Positions 1 through 9,383 are shown, numbered from the stretch's first letter. The stretch is DNA of 64,000 bases from Palsa-504 sp963834685 (GCA_963834685.1 CAWICW010000003.1:62001-126000); one strand, 5' to 3'. Translations and numbers: made by a program. Notes: generated by a model not told the origin, from the sequence alone.

Positions 1-90
1 CTCGAAGCCCTGCAGGTAGTTGACGTTGATCAGCAGCAGCACGAACATCACTAGGACGGCGATCGATATCCGGCGCAGCGCGCGGTTCAC
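1..90 (-). CDS. pbpA: Class B penicillin-binding protein PbpA, N-terminus only (runs off the window)
   Basis: Thirty codons are visible, starting from a GTG at 90. They read MNRALRRISI and then one hydrophobic helix (VLVMFVLLLINVNYLQ), which is the cytoplasmic tip and membrane anchor typical of actinobacterial PbpA transpeptidases. The start overlaps the ftsW stop as GTGA, so the two are translationally coupled. In actinomycetes pbpA follows ftsW (rodA) in the pknAB operon. The catalytic domain lies outside the window, so the family call rests on the anchor sequence and gene order. Confidence 0.75.
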   Translation of the reverse strand, partial: MNRALRRISIAVLVMFVLLLINVNYLQGFE

Positions 91-1520
91 TGGAGCGTCA
101 CGACCTGCGTCAGCCCCTCCTCCTGGATCGGCCGGGGCGGCGGGCGGCGGGCGGCGTCACTGATCCGGATCAGCAGCGCGATGAGTATCCAGCTCGCCAC
201 CAGCGAGGATCCGCCCTGGGACAGGAACGGTGTGGTGATGCCGGTCAGCGGGATCAGCCGGGTGACCCCGCCGACGATTACGAACACCTGCAGCGCGAGC
301 ATGAACGACAGGCCGCCCGCCAGCAGCTTGGAGAACGGGTCCTTGACCGACATCGCGGCACGCAGTCCGCGCTGCACGATCAGCCCGTAGATCAGCAAGA
401 TGGCCATCAGCCCGGCCAGGCCCAGCTCCTCGCCGAACGCGGTGAACACGAAGTCGCTCTGGACCAGCGGCGTGATGTACGGCTGGCCGCCGCCCAGGCC
501 CTTGCCGAGCAGGCCGCCGCTGGCCATCCCGTACAGGCCCTGGACGAGCTGGTAGGCGTTGCCGCTGGGATTACTCCCGCTGAAGGGATGCAGCCAGATG
601 TTGAACCGCAGGGCGACATGGGAGAACAGCCTGCTCGCGGCGAACGCGCCCGCCACGAACATGACGAAGCCGAGTAGCAGCCAGGACGTCCGGGACGTCG
701 CGATGTACAGCATCGCGACGAACAGGCCCATGAACACCGCGCTGGTCCCCACGTCGCTCTCGAAGACGAGCAGCAGCAGGCTGGCCGCCCAGATGACCAG
801 GATCGGGCCGAGGTCGCGGGCCCGGGGCAGGTCGATGCCGAGTACCCGGCGCCCGGCCAGGGCCAGCACGTCGCGCTTGGCCACCAGGTAGCCGGCGAAC
901 GAGACGGCCAGCGCCAGCTTGGCGAACTCCTCGGGCTGGATCGTGAACGTGCCGAGCCGGATCTGGATCTTGGCCCCGGTGTCGGCCACCTCGCTGATCG
1001 ATGACGGCAGCAGGGCCGGCAGCGCGAGCAGCGCCAGCCCGATGGCGCCGAGCGTGTAGGTGTAGCGCTGCAGCACGCGCGGCTCGCGGACCAGGAACAG
1101 GACCGCCACGAAGCACCCGACGCCGATGGCGGTGTAGACCACCTGGATGGCCGTCGCGGACGAGCTGAGCGGGGCGCTGAGCAGGTTGCCCTGCTGGGCC
1201 AGCCGGTACGTCATGACGATGCCCAGGCCGTTCAGCATGGCCGCGAGCGGGAGCAGCAGCGGGTCGGCCCACGGGGCCAGCCTGCGCACTGCCACGTGGC
1301 CGAGCACGATGATGACCGCGAAGGCGCCCAGGTACTCCAGCATCGACGAGGGCAGCCGGCCCTTCAGGCTGTAGCCCACGTTCGCGAAGGCGAACGCGAC
1401 CAGCGCGAAGGCGAAGATGAGCATGATCAGTTCGGTGCGCCGCCTGCCCCGCGACGCGGGGATCAGCGGACTGTCCGGATCGACCGCCGGTGACGGGGCG
1501 GTGATGCTGCTCACCGGCAC
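87..1520 (-). CDS. ftsW: FtsW/RodA-type SEDS peptidoglycan glycosyltransferase
   Basis: A 477-residue polytopic membrane protein of the SEDS family, which polymerises lipid II into glycan strands with a partner class B PBP, here the coupled pbpA. There are about ten hydrophobic helices, a large extracytoplasmic loop (around residues 310-370) and the conserved C-terminal signature GITTPFLSQGGSS just before the last helix. It starts with GTG at 1520, 31 bp after pstP. The gene order fhaA-fhaB-pstP-ftsW-pbpA is the conserved actinobacterial wall-growth cluster that normally continues into pknA and pknB, beyond this window. In Mycobacterium the gene at this locus is called rodA, so the symbol is a naming choice; the family is certain. 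Confidence 0.9.
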   Translation of the reverse strand: MPVSSITAPSPAVDPDSPLIPASRGRRRTELIMLIFAFALVAFAFANVGYSLKGRLPSSMLEYLGAFAVIIVLGHVAVRRLAPWADPLLLPLAAMLNGLGIVMTYRLAQQGNLLSAPLSSSATAIQVVYTAIGVGCFVAVLFLVREPRVLQRYTYTLGAIGLALLALPALLPSSISEVADTGAKIQIRLGTFTIQPEEFAKLALAVSFAGYLVAKRDVLALAGRRVLGIDLPRARDLGPILVIWAASLLLLVFESDVGTSAVFMGLFVAMLYIATSRTSWLLLGFVMFVAGAFAASRLFSHVALRFNIWLHPFSGSNPSGNAYQLVQGLYGMASGGLLGKGLGGGQPYITPLVQSDFVFTAFGEELGLAGLMAILLIYGLIVQRGLRAAMSVKDPFSKLLAGGLSFMLALQVFVIVGGVTRLIPLTGITTPFLSQGGSSLVASWILIALLIRISDAARRPPPRPIQEEGLTQVVTLQ

Positions 1521-1551
1521 CTCACGGCGTCTCCCGAGCCCGCGGCCCCGG

Positions 1552-3126
1552 TCAAGAGGACCCCGGGTCGGCCGGCGTCAGGGCACTGGCCGAGATGCCG
1601 AAGACCGCCGGCGACGGGCACATCGCGCCCGCGCCGTCCGGCTGCGCGCCGGGCTTGGGCGGCTGCGGGCCGAGGTTGGCGATGCTGCCCGCAGGGTGCT
1701 TCTTCTTGGCCGCGGTCACTTCAGCCTGGTACTTGGTGTACTTGTCCACCGCGGTCGTCCAGGTCTGCAGCGCCGCGTATGCGTTCCGGCAGTTATCGAC
1801 GGCGGTGCGGATGTTCGCCACGGTCTGGCGGACCTGAGTCAGGCTGCCCGTGCTGTAGGCGGTCTTCACCGTCTGCTGGTAGTTCGACGGCACCTGGGCC
1901 AGCTCGATCCCGGTCTGCTCGTAAGGGCTGGACCAGCTGAACACGATGTGCTGGCTGATGCCGCGGTAGATGACGACCTGACCGCTGCTGTCGGCCGCGA
2001 CGTAGTACTGTTCCTGGCTCACCCGGTAGAAGATGTACCCGCCGCCGATGACCACCGCTACGAGTACCACCAGCGCGGTCGTCACGATCGGCCAGCGGCG
2101 CCGGTGCGTGCTACCGGCGGAGCCGCGTGATCGCCGCGGCTGCGCGCGGTGGCTGCGCCGGGCCCGCGTCACCCGCGGATCGGATCCGTTTTCGCTCGCG
2201 GCCAGCGGCAGTACCGCGGCGGTCATCATCGGGTCCAGGTCGTCCACGGCCGGCTGCGGCGCGGTCCGCGCGGCCCGCACGTGGTCCTCGTGGTAGTCCT
2301 CGAAGCTGCCGAACGGCCCGGTGCCGTCACCCAGCCTGAGGTCGCCGAGGGTGGCGGCCGCCCCGGCCAGCACCGGCGTGGTGGTCAGCGGCAGCCGCGT
2401 GGTGGCCGCGTCCACCACGTCGGCCACGATGCAGGTGATGTTGTCCGGGCCGCCGCCGTGGATCGCCAGGTCGATCAGCTGGCGGGTGACGACCTCGAGG
2501 TCCTCGATCGTCGACAGCGTGTCCCGCAGCGTCTCGTCACTGACCACGCCGGACAGCCCGTCCGAGCACAGCAGGTAACGGTCGCCGGGCAGGCTCTCGT
2601 GCACCGACAAGTCGGGCTCGGCCATCGTCCGGCCGTCCAGCGCCCGCAGCAGCAGCGAGCGCTGCGGGTGGGTGGAGACGTCGTCGGCGCTGATCCGGCC
2701 CTCGTCCACCAGCGACTGCACCAGCGTGTGGTCGTGGGTGATCTGGTAGAGCTCGCCGTCGCGCAGCAGGTACCCGCGGGAGTCGCCGATGTGGCAGACG
2801 CCCGCGTGCCCGTCGGACCACAACAGCGCGGTCAGCGTGGTGCCCATGCCCTCGACGGCCGGGTTGGCGATGATCTTCTCCTGCAGCCGGGCGTTGGCCA
2901 TGGCGACCGCCATGGCCAGCTCCTTCAGCATGTCGCCGCCGGGCGGCTCGGAGTCGAGTTCCGCCATCGACGCGATGGTCAGCGCGCTGGCCACCTCGCC
3001 GGCCGCGTGGCCGCCCATCCCGTCGGCCACCGCGAGCAGGCGCGGCCCGGCGTACGCCGAGTCCTCGTTTCCTTCGCGGAGGAGGCCGACGTCAGAACGT
3101 ACCGCGTAGCGGAGTTCAAGTGTCAT
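1552..3126 (-). CDS. pstP: PP2C-type Ser/Thr protein phosphatase PstP
   Basis: A 524-residue protein with a cytoplasmic PP2C domain in about residues 5-240. Metal-binding motifs are visible: NED at 20-22, DGMGGH at 35-40, GDSRGY, CSDGLSG and the terminal GPDN. A single transmembrane helix (about 345-368) follows, then a roughly 150-residue extracellular tail. This matches the PstP architecture: it dephosphorylates the PknA/PknB kinases and their FHA substrates. The ATG at 3126 overlaps the fhaB stop (ATGA). The linker between the phosphatase domain and the membrane helix is long and rich in Arg/Ser (RRSHRAQPRRSRGSAGS). Mg/Mn dependence is inferred from the family. Confidence 0.93.
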   Translation of the reverse strand: MTLELRYAVRSDVGLLREGNEDSAYAGPRLLAVADGMGGHAAGEVASALTIASMAELDSEPPGGDMLKELAMAVAMANARLQEKIIANPAVEGMGTTLTALLWSDGHAGVCHIGDSRGYLLRDGELYQITHDHTLVQSLVDEGRISADDVSTHPQRSLLLRALDGRTMAEPDLSVHESLPGDRYLLCSDGLSGVVSDETLRDTLSTIEDLEVVTRQLIDLAIHGGGPDNITCIVADVVDAATTRLPLTTTPVLAGAAATLGDLRLGDGTGPFGSFEDYHEDHVRAARTAPQPAVDDLDPMMTAAVLPLAASENGSDPRVTRARRSHRAQPRRSRGSAGSTHRRRWPIVTTALVVLVAVVIGGGYIFYRVSQEQYYVAADSSGQVVIYRGISQHIVFSWSSPYEQTGIELAQVPSNYQQTVKTAYSTGSLTQVRQTVANIRTAVDNCRNAYAALQTWTTAVDKYTKYQAEVTAAKKKHPAGSIANLGPQPPKPGAQPDGAGAMCPSPAVFGISASALTPADPGSS

Positions 3127-3608
3127 CTGCGCAGTTCCAGAACGGTCTTACCGATGCGGATCGGCACGCCCAGCGGAACGGGCATCGGCCGCGTCACCTT
3201 CTGCCGGTCCAGGTAGGTGCCGTTGGTCGAGCCGAGGTCCTCGACGATCCACTGGCCGTCCTGCGGGAAAATTCGGGCATGTCGGCTTGAAGCGTAGTCG
3301 TCGTTCAGCACTAGCGTGGCATCATTCGCCCGCCCCAGAGTGATCTGCTGCTGGGCCAGATCCAGGCTGGTGCCCTTCAGCGCGCCGCCCGTCACCACCA
3401 GGAAACGCGGTGAGCCGCGGCCGGCCCGCTGGGGCCGGGCCTGGCGCGGCGGCCGCAGGTTCTGGGTCTGGCGGCCCCGGCTCCGCCGGGACGACGCGGC
3501 CGGACCGCCGAGCAGGTCAGTGCGCACCACGCCGATCGCGGCGATGACGAACAGCCACAGCACGGCCAGGAAAGCCACCCTGATGATGGTGAGGGAAAGC
3601 TCGCTCAT
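3123..3608 (-). CDS. fhaB: FHA-domain membrane protein FhaB (FipA)
   Basis: A 161-residue protein with one N-terminal membrane helix (residues 5-28), an Arg-rich linker and a C-terminal forkhead-associated domain (about 80-160). FHA signature residues are present: GR, SSRHA, and DLGSTNGTYL. FHA domains bind phosphothreonine; this protein is the usual docking partner and substrate of PknB-type kinases and links them to the divisome. It sits between fhaA (21 bp upstream) and pstP (4 bp overlap), the standard order. The ATG at 3608 is the only sensible start because it keeps the helix at the N-terminus. Confidence 0.92.
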   Translation of the reverse strand: MSELSLTIIRVAFLAVLWLFVIAAIGVVRTDLLGGPAASSRRSRGRQTQNLRPPRQARPQRAGRGSPRFLVVTGGALKGTSLDLAQQQITLGRANDATLVLNDDYASSRHARIFPQDGQWIVEDLGSTNGTYLDRQKVTRPMPVPLGVPIRIGKTVLELRR

Positions 3609-3629
3609 CTGTGGCCACGTCCTTGGACC

Positions 3630-4430
3630 TTAGTAGCTGCTGCCGGGGTAACCACTGCCCTGGCCATCCTGGCGGTCCGGCGGGTCCTGGCGGAAGACCA
3701 GCGTGGTCCGGCCCAGCGAGATGTGGGTGCCGTCGCTGAGCGCGACCCGCCGGACCGGCTGGCCGTTGACGAAGGTGCCGTTGGTCGAGCCTAGGTCAAC
3801 GAGCACGACCTGGTCGTGCTCGACCCGCAGCTCGGCGTGGTGCCGGGAGACGCCGGGGTCCACCAGGCGCAGGTCGCAGTCCGTCCCGCGGCCCAGCAAC
3901 GTCACCGGGGTCTGCATCTCGTAGGTGTGCTGGCTGCCGTCGCCCTCGGCCGTCCGCGGTCCGGAGACCAGCAGCCGCGGGTGGCCGGGGAAACCCCGTC
4001 CGCCGGTGCGCGGCAGGTCACTGGCCGGCAGCCGGATCTCCCCGCCCTCGATGGTCGAGCCGCGGATCACGCCGGACCGGATCCGGAAGGTGCCGGTGGT
4101 CATGTCGGGTACGCCCTCGAACCGCATCCGCACCGGGCCCACGAAGGAGTAGCCCTGTTCCTTGGCGTAGTCCCGGGCCAGGTTGGCCAGCTCGACGCCC
4201 AGGCTCTCGGCGTATACATCGAGACGGTCGTGGTCGCTCTCGGCGAGCTCGACGACGAAATCGTTCGGCACCAGGGTGCGGCCCTTGGCCACGATGGCGG
4301 CGCGGTCGTCCATCTCCCGCTGTACCGCGCTAGCCACCTCCACGGGCTGCAGTTCAGACCTGAAGGCCCGGGCGAAGGCACCCTCCACCATTCCTTCAAG
4401 TCGGCGCTCGAAGCGCTGCAGAACTCCCAA
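3630..4430 (-). CDS. fhaA: FHA-domain protein FhaA (DUF3662-FHA)
   Basis: A 266-residue cytoplasmic protein with an N-terminal DUF3662 domain (about 1-115, MGVLQRFERRLEGMVEGAF) and a C-terminal FHA domain (about 170-250) with LLGRGTD, SRHHAEL and DLGSTNGTF. The linker between them is shorter than in M. tuberculosis FhaA (about 527 residues), which is common in Streptomyces-type homologues. It binds phosphorylated PknA/PknB targets and, in mycobacteria, the MurJ-associated machinery. It is the first gene of the minus-strand fhaA-fhaB-pstP-ftsW-pbpA operon; tRNA-Leu lies on the opposite strand just upstream. Confidence 0.93.
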   Translation of the reverse strand: MGVLQRFERRLEGMVEGAFARAFRSELQPVEVASAVQREMDDRAAIVAKGRTLVPNDFVVELAESDHDRLDVYAESLGVELANLARDYAKEQGYSFVGPVRMRFEGVPDMTTGTFRIRSGVIRGSTIEGGEIRLPASDLPRTGGRGFPGHPRLLVSGPRTAEGDGSQHTYEMQTPVTLLGRGTDCDLRLVDPGVSRHHAELRVEHDQVVLVDLGSTNGTFVNGQPVRRVALSDGTHISLGRTTLVFRQDPPDRQDGQGSGYPGSSY

Positions 4431-4515
4431 CGTGCCACCTCCCTTCCCGTCTCATCACCCGATCGTATCCGTGGCGCGGGAGCGCTCGGGGTCGTGCTAA
4501 CCTACTCGTTGCCCG

Positions 4516-4598
4516 GGGCGGGTGGCGGAACGGCAGACGCGCACGGTTCAGGTCCGTGTGTCCGAAAGGACGTGAGGGTTCAAATCCCTCCTCGCCCA
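4516..4598 (+). tRNA. tRNA-Leu (anticodon CAG)
   Basis: A class II tRNA. The acceptor stem GGGCGGG pairs with CTCGCCC (one G-U), with discriminator A at 4598. The anticodon stem-loop is CACGG-TTCAGGT-CCGTG, giving anticodon CAG. A long variable arm (GTCC-GAAA-GGAC) and a T-loop GGGTTCAAATCCC are present. CCA is not encoded. Confidence 0.95.
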
Positions 4599-4599
4599 C

Positions 4600-5199
4600 T
4601 CAATTACTACCTTTATTTCTTGGCTCAATCCCACGTCTTCGGAAATAACGGCACCGTAACGGCACCACGATGACCGGGCAGCGGGCGTGGCGGGCCAGCC
4701 ATCCGGATACCGAGCCCGCGATCCGGTGCCAGATGTGCGTGGGGGCTCCGATCACCAGCGCGTCGGCACTGAATTCCTCGGCCGCGGCCGCGAGTTCCCG
4801 GGCCGGGCTGCCGCGCCGGGTACGGACGTGCACGTCGACCTCGGCGTGCCCGGTCACCTGGTCGAGCTCGGCCAGCAGCCAGCGCTCCAGCGCGTCGGCG
4901 TCGCGCGGCACGCCTACCACCTGCCCGGTCAGCGGCTCGCAGTAGACCCCGGACGAGCACACGTACACGATGAGCAGCGGCCGGCCGAGCCGGATGGACA
5001 GCCCGGCCGCGTAGGCCAGGGCGTTGCGGCTGGACGCGGAACCGTCGTAGCCGGCCACGACCGGGTGCTCGAGCCGGAGCGCGGGTATCTCGTGCTCGGC
5101 GCGGCGATCACGCCTGGAGGCCGGCCGGGCCGGCTGACCCGGGGCCGGCTGGCCCGGTTCCGGTTGGCCCGGTGACGGGCTTGACTCTGCCTGGTCCAT
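4600..5199 (-). CDS. Universal stress protein (UspA family)
   Basis: A 199-residue protein. After a 40-residue Pro/Gln/Gly-rich head containing tandem GQPxP units comes a single Usp fold (about 42-180): PVVAGYDGSASSRNAL at the start, ALVIGAP in the middle and SGWLARHARCPVIVVP at the end. The ATP-binding signature G-2x-G-9x-G-S is only partly kept (GAPTHIWHRIAGSVSG), so nucleotide binding is uncertain. The last 16 residues (RYFRRRGIEPRNKGSN) look like a run-on past the normal end VIVVP toward tRNA-Leu. The ATG at 5199 has a TAGGAC hexamer exactly 7 nt upstream and no Shine-Dalgarno sequence, suggesting a leaderless mRNA. Confidence 0.85.
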   Translation of the reverse strand: MDQAESSPSPGQPEPGQPAPGQPARPASRRDRRAEHEIPALRLEHPVVAGYDGSASSRNALAYAAGLSIRLGRPLLIVYVCSSGVYCEPLTGQVVGVPRDADALERWLLAELDQVTGHAEVDVHVRTRRGSPARELAAAAEEFSADALVIGAPTHIWHRIAGSVSGWLARHARCPVIVVPLRCRYFRRRGIEPRNKGSN

Positions 5200-5206
5200 G
5201 GTCCGC

Positions 5207-5212
5207 GTCCTA
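5207..5212 (-). promoter_or_regulatory. Candidate -10 box of a leaderless transcript (universal stress protein)
   Basis: Read on the minus strand this is TAGGAC followed by 7 nt and the ATG at 5199. No purine-rich ribosome site fits in between. It belongs to the recurrent TANNNT-N7-start pattern of this window. Confidence 0.4.
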
Positions 5213-5320
5213 GCGGAAGACCGTTTCTCCGGCCATACCGTGATGAATGCCCCGGATCAACGGCCTTACTCGTATTTGAAGAGCACTATAGATCAGCGGA
5301 GCGCCATATGGTGAGTACTC

Positions 5321-6664
5321 ATGGACGCCCTGCTCGCCGAGTTGACCGCGATCGCCGGCCCGGAGCACGTGCTCACCGATCCTGACCTGGTCGCCGGGTA
5401 CACGACGGACTGGACGCGCCGGTTCAGCGGCCTGGCCCGGGGCGTGATCCGCCCGGGTGATACGGCTGAGGTCACCGCGGTCCTGCGGGCCTGCGCGCGG
5501 CACGGCGTCCCGGTCGTGCCGCAGGGCGGGAACACCGGGCTGGTCGGCGGCGGCGTGCCCGGGACCGGCGGCGCCGTGGTCCTGTCCGCCCGCCGGCTGC
5601 GCCGGCTCGATCCGGTGGACACCCTGTCCGGTCAGGTCACCGCCGGCGCGGGGGTGACGATCGCGGACCTGCGGGCGCACGCGGCCCGGGCTGGGCTGGA
5701 GTACGGCGTGGACCTGGCCGCCCGGGACTCCGCCACGGTGGGCGGCACAATCGCCACCAACGCGGGCGGCATCCAGACCATCAGGTACGGCCCGACCCGC
5801 GCCCAGCTGCTCGGGCTGGAGGCGGTGCTGGCCGACGGCAGCGTGATCAGCAGGCTCGGCGGCATCCAGGCCGACAACACCGGCTACGACCTGACCCAGC
5901 TGCTGGCGGGCAGCGAGGGTACCCTCGGGGTCATCACCGCGGCCCGGCTGCGGCTATGGCCCGCCGAGCCGCCCACGCTGACCGTGCTGGCCGGGGTACC
6001 CGGCATCGAGGCCGCCGCCGCGCTGCAGGCCGAGATCAGGTCGCTGCTGCCAGGCGTCCGGGCCGCCGAGTACTTCGAGGCTCCAGGCCTGGCCCTGGTC
6101 CGCGCGCACACCGGGCTGCCCGCCCCGCTGGGCCGCGAGCATCCCGGTTACCTGCTCGTGGACGCGGCTGCGTCAGAACATGAGGCCGAACGGATCGTGG
6201 TACTCGCCCCGCTCCAGGACGCGGCGGTGGCCATGGATGCGCCGGCCCGGGCTGGCCTGTGGGCCTACCGGGAACGGCACACCGAGTCGATCAGCGCGGT
6301 CGGCATCCCGCACAAGCTGGACGTGGCCCTGCCGCTCGCCCGGCTGGCCGCGTTCCGGGCCGAGCTGGACGAGGTGATCGCCAAGGCGGACGCGCGTGCG
6401 ATCGTGTTCGGTCACATCGGCGCGGGCAACCTGCACGTGAACGTGCTCGGCCCGGCCCCGGACGACGACGGCGTGGACGACGCGGTGCTGCGGCTGGCCG
6501 CCGAGCACGGCGGGACGATCTCGGCCGAGCACGGCATTGGCCGGGCCAAGGCGGCCGTGCTGCACCTGTCGCGGTCCCCGGCGGAGATCGAGGCGATGCG
6601 GGCGGTTAAGTCCGCGTTCGACCCGGCTGGGCTGCTCAACCCTGGCGTACTCTTCGTATCTTGA
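5321..6664 (+). CDS. FAD-linked oxidase / D-2-hydroxyacid dehydrogenase family (GlcD/Dld-like)
   Basis: A 447-residue flavoprotein of the vanillyl-alcohol oxidase superfamily. The N-terminal FAD-binding type 4 domain (about 30-210) contains PQGGNTGLVGG, VGGTIATNAGG and GSEGTLGVIT. The C-terminal FAD-linked oxidase domain (about 215-445) has FGHIGAGNLHVNV and SAEHGIGRAK. These match enzymes that oxidise D-lactate, glycolate or D-2-hydroxyglutarate; the exact substrate cannot be read. It is divergent from the universal stress gene. The ATG at 5321 starts the conserved region. The stop overlaps an alternative TTG of the downstream kinase, so the two may be co-transcribed. Confidence 0.88.
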   Translation: MDALLAELTAIAGPEHVLTDPDLVAGYTTDWTRRFSGLARGVIRPGDTAEVTAVLRACARHGVPVVPQGGNTGLVGGGVPGTGGAVVLSARRLRRLDPVDTLSGQVTAGAGVTIADLRAHAARAGLEYGVDLAARDSATVGGTIATNAGGIQTIRYGPTRAQLLGLEAVLADGSVISRLGGIQADNTGYDLTQLLAGSEGTLGVITAARLRLWPAEPPTLTVLAGVPGIEAAAALQAEIRSLLPGVRAAEYFEAPGLALVRAHTGLPAPLGREHPGYLLVDAAASEHEAERIVVLAPLQDAAVAMDAPARAGLWAYRERHTESISAVGIPHKLDVALPLARLAAFRAELDEVIAKADARAIVFGHIGAGNLHVNVLGPAPDDDGVDDAVLRLAAEHGGTISAEHGIGRAKAAVLHLSRSPAEIEAMRAVKSAFDPAGLLNPGVLFVS

Positions 6665-6690
6665 TCCTTCCTACATGGCACGATGTTGGA

Positions 6691-8557
6691 GTGACCGCGG
6701 AGCCAGCGGGGACGACCAGCAGCCGCACCGACGCGATGGCGCGGGCCGTGATCGAGTGCGCGGCCGACGCGATCATCGCGTTCGGCGCCGACCGCAACGT
6801 GATGCTGTGGAACCCGGCCGCCGAGCGGATGTTCGGCTGGGCCGCGGCTGAGGTGGTGGGCCTGGAGCCGCAGATCATCCCCGAGGAGCTGAAGGCCGAG
6901 CACAACGCGGTCCTGGAACGGGTCCGCGGCGGCGGCCAGATCTCCTTCGCCACCCGCCGGATCCGCAAGGACCGCACGGTCATCGACATGCGGATCGACA
7001 CCAGCGCGCTGACCGACGGCGCGGGCGAGGTGACCGGCTGGGTCAACGTCTGCCATCAGGCCGGCGAAGACGACCTGGCCCGGCACTACATGGCCGAGCG
7101 CGCCCGGGTCGTGCGCCGGCTCGGCGACGTGGTCGCCGACATGAACGCCCAGCGCGACCTGGAATCGGTCCTCGACCGCATCGCGGCCAGCCTGCGCGAG
7201 CTGACCAGCGCCGACGCCGGCGGCTTCGTGATCATCGAAGAGGACACCTTGCGGCTGGTCAGCACGGCCGGCCTGCCCGCCCGGCTGCGCGGCCGGACCG
7301 CGACGCTGTCCGCCAGCCTGGTCGGCGAGCTCATGGGATCGGGCAAGACGGTGATGATGGCCACCGAGGAATCGGGCGGCTTCGACGACCTGATCTGGTC
7401 CGCGCTGCCCGGCCTGCACACCATCGCGCTCAGCCTGTCCCACGTGGCGGGCAAGCCCTACGGCGCGCTGTACGCGCTGTACAGCCGGCGCAAGCTGAGC
7501 CACGTCGAGCTGGAACTGCTCGAGCTGCTGGCCGGGCACGCCGGCGTGGCGCTGACCAACGCGATGGCGTTCGAAGAGGTCGTCCGGCAGCGGGCCCACG
7601 AGCGGGCGGTCATCGACGGCAGCGCCGACGGCATCGCCGTGCTGGACGAGGCGGGCCTGGTGCGGCAGTGGAACCCGGCCGCGCACCGGATCACCGGCAT
7701 TCCCGGGCCGGACGCGATCGGCAAGCCGCCGCCGTTCCCGCTGCCCGAGCCGGGTGCGATGCTCAACTGCAAGCTGCCCAACGGGCGCTGGCTCGACGTG
7801 CTGTGCACCGCGCTGCCCGACGACGGCGAGCTGGTCATCGACTTCCGCGACGTCACCGCGGCCAAGGAGCTCGAGGAGGCCAAGGATCTGTTCCTGGCCA
7901 CCACGAGTCACGAGCTGCGCACGCCGATCACCGTGGTGCAGGGCTTCGCCAGCACGCTGGCCAGCCGGTGGGACCAGCTCGGCGACGCCGAACGCCGGGC
8001 CGCGGTGCGGACCATCGCCGAGCGGGCCGGCGCTGGGCCGGCTGGTCGAGCAGCTGCTGCTCGGCTCGCGGGCCGGGGCCGACCAGCTTCCGGTCAGCAA
8101 CGGCCCGTTCGACCTCGGCGCGGTGCTGCGCGGCGCCGCCACCGCGTTCCGGCCGCTGTCGGACAAGCACACGGTGGTGGCCGACATTCCCGACGACCTG
8201 CCGGCCGCCATCGGCGACACGATGGCCACCGACATCATCGTCGGGCAGCTGCTGGAGAACGCGTTCAAGTACTCACCCGACGGCGGCACCGTCATCGTGC
8301 GGGCCCAGGTGACCGGGGCCTGGATCGAGGTGACGGTGGAGGACGAGGGCATCGGCGTCGCCGCCGGGGATCACGAGCGCATCTTCGACCGGTTCTACCA
8401 GGGCGAGACGGGCGACCGGCGCCGGTTCGGCGGCGTGGGCATCGGCCTGTTCATCGTCCGCCGCCTGGCCGAGGCCCAGCACGGCGAGGTCACGGCGAGC
8501 TCGCGCGCCTCGGGCGGCACGGTCATGCGGCTGCGGCTGCGGTCCGCGCAGGCCTGA
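6691..8557 (+). CDS. PAS-GAF-PAS sensor histidine kinase, interrupted by a frameshift near 8029
   Basis: Reading from GTG 6691, the product has an N-terminal PAS domain (about 10-120), a GAF domain (about 150-300), a second PAS-like domain (about 305-395) and a HisKA dimerisation helix with the phospho-acceptor SHELRTP (His407). The frame then breaks. The ATPase part continues in the next frame: N-box ENAFKYSPDGG, G1 box EDEGIGV and G2 box GGVGIGLFIV, ending at the TGA at 8557. Removing one G in the GGCCGGCG run at about 8026-8031 joins ERA to ALGRLVEQLL and gives an intact protein of about 631 residues. It is either a sequencing error or a recent inactivation. No response regulator is adjacent. 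Confidence 0.8.
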
Positions 8558-9370
8558 TCACCCGGCGGTGTGATCGACTTCCACCGCCCCGCGGTGCCGG
8601 GGCTCGCCGCCGGTGGCTTCCAGGTAGGCGTCGATGATCCCGGGCACGTCGTAGCCCTGCATCATGATCTGGCCCTTCTCCAGCCAGATGACCCGGTTGC
8701 AGCTGGCCTCGATCTCGCCCAGGTTGTGCGCGACGAGGAACACCGTGCCCGCCTCCCCGCGCAGCTGCATGATCTTCTCGTGGCTCTTGGCCCGGAAGTT
8801 CGCGTCCCCGGTGGCCAGCGCCTCGTCGATCATCAGGATCTCGTGGGTCTTGGCCGCGGCGATGGAGAACCGCAGCCGCTGGGCCATCCCGGTGGAGTAG
8901 GTGCGCATCGGGTAGTCGATGAAGTTGCCGACCCCGGAGAAGTCCACGATGGACTCGTAGCTGTCCTTGACCTCCTGCGGGCTCATGCCCATGGCCAGGC
9001 CGCCGAGCACGACGTTCCGCTCCCCGGTCAGGTCGTCGAGCAGCGCGGCGTTGACGCCGAGCAGGGCGGCCTGCCCGCTGGTGTAGACGCACCCCTTCTC
9101 GGGCGGGAGCAGCCCGGCGATGGCCTGTAGCAGGGTCGACTTGCCCGACCCGTTCCGGCCGATGATCCCGATCGCGTCGCCGTGGTTGACCACGAACGAG
9201 ACGCCCCGGATGGCGTGCACCTCGCGGACCGAAGGGCGCCGCTGGCGCTTGACCACCCGCATGAGCGCGGTCGCCGCGGTGCCCTTGTCGCCGCCCGCGC
9301 CGAACACCCGGTAGACGACGTGCAGGTCGTCGACGATGACGGTCGGCTCGGACCCGTTACCGGTGGACAT
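8558..9370 (-). CDS. ABC transporter ATPase, polysaccharide/teichoic-acid export type (TagH/Wzt-like)
   Basis: A 270-residue nucleotide-binding subunit. It shows Walker A GRNGSGKST (about 75-83), a signature region YSTGMAQRLRFS rather than canonical LSGGQ, Walker B ILMIDEALATGD and the H-loop VAHNL. This atypical signature and the MRVVKRQRRPSVREVHAI opening are characteristic of ABC-2 exporters of cell-surface polysaccharides. Its permease partner is not in the window. It is convergent with the histidine kinase (the ends touch at 8557/8558). Upstream of the ATG, TAACGT sits exactly 7 nt away, suggesting a leaderless start. Confidence 0.85.
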   Translation of the reverse strand: MSTGNGSEPTVIVDDLHVVYRVFGAGGDKGTAATALMRVVKRQRRPSVREVHAIRGVSFVVNHGDAIGIIGRNGSGKSTLLQAIAGLLPPEKGCVYTSGQAALLGVNAALLDDLTGERNVVLGGLAMGMSPQEVKDSYESIVDFSGVGNFIDYPMRTYSTGMAQRLRFSIAAAKTHEILMIDEALATGDANFRAKSHEKIMQLRGEAGTVFLVAHNLGEIEASCNRVIWLEKGQIMMQGYDVPGIIDAYLEATGGEPRHRGAVEVDHTAG

Positions 9371-9377
9371 ACTCCAG

Positions 9378-9383
9378 ACGTTA
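9378..9383 (-). promoter_or_regulatory. Candidate -10 box of a leaderless transcript (ABC ATPase)
   Basis: On the minus strand TAACGT is followed by CTGGAGT (7 nt) and the ATG at 9370. The GGAG in the spacer is too close to the start to be a normal ribosome site. Confidence 0.35.
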
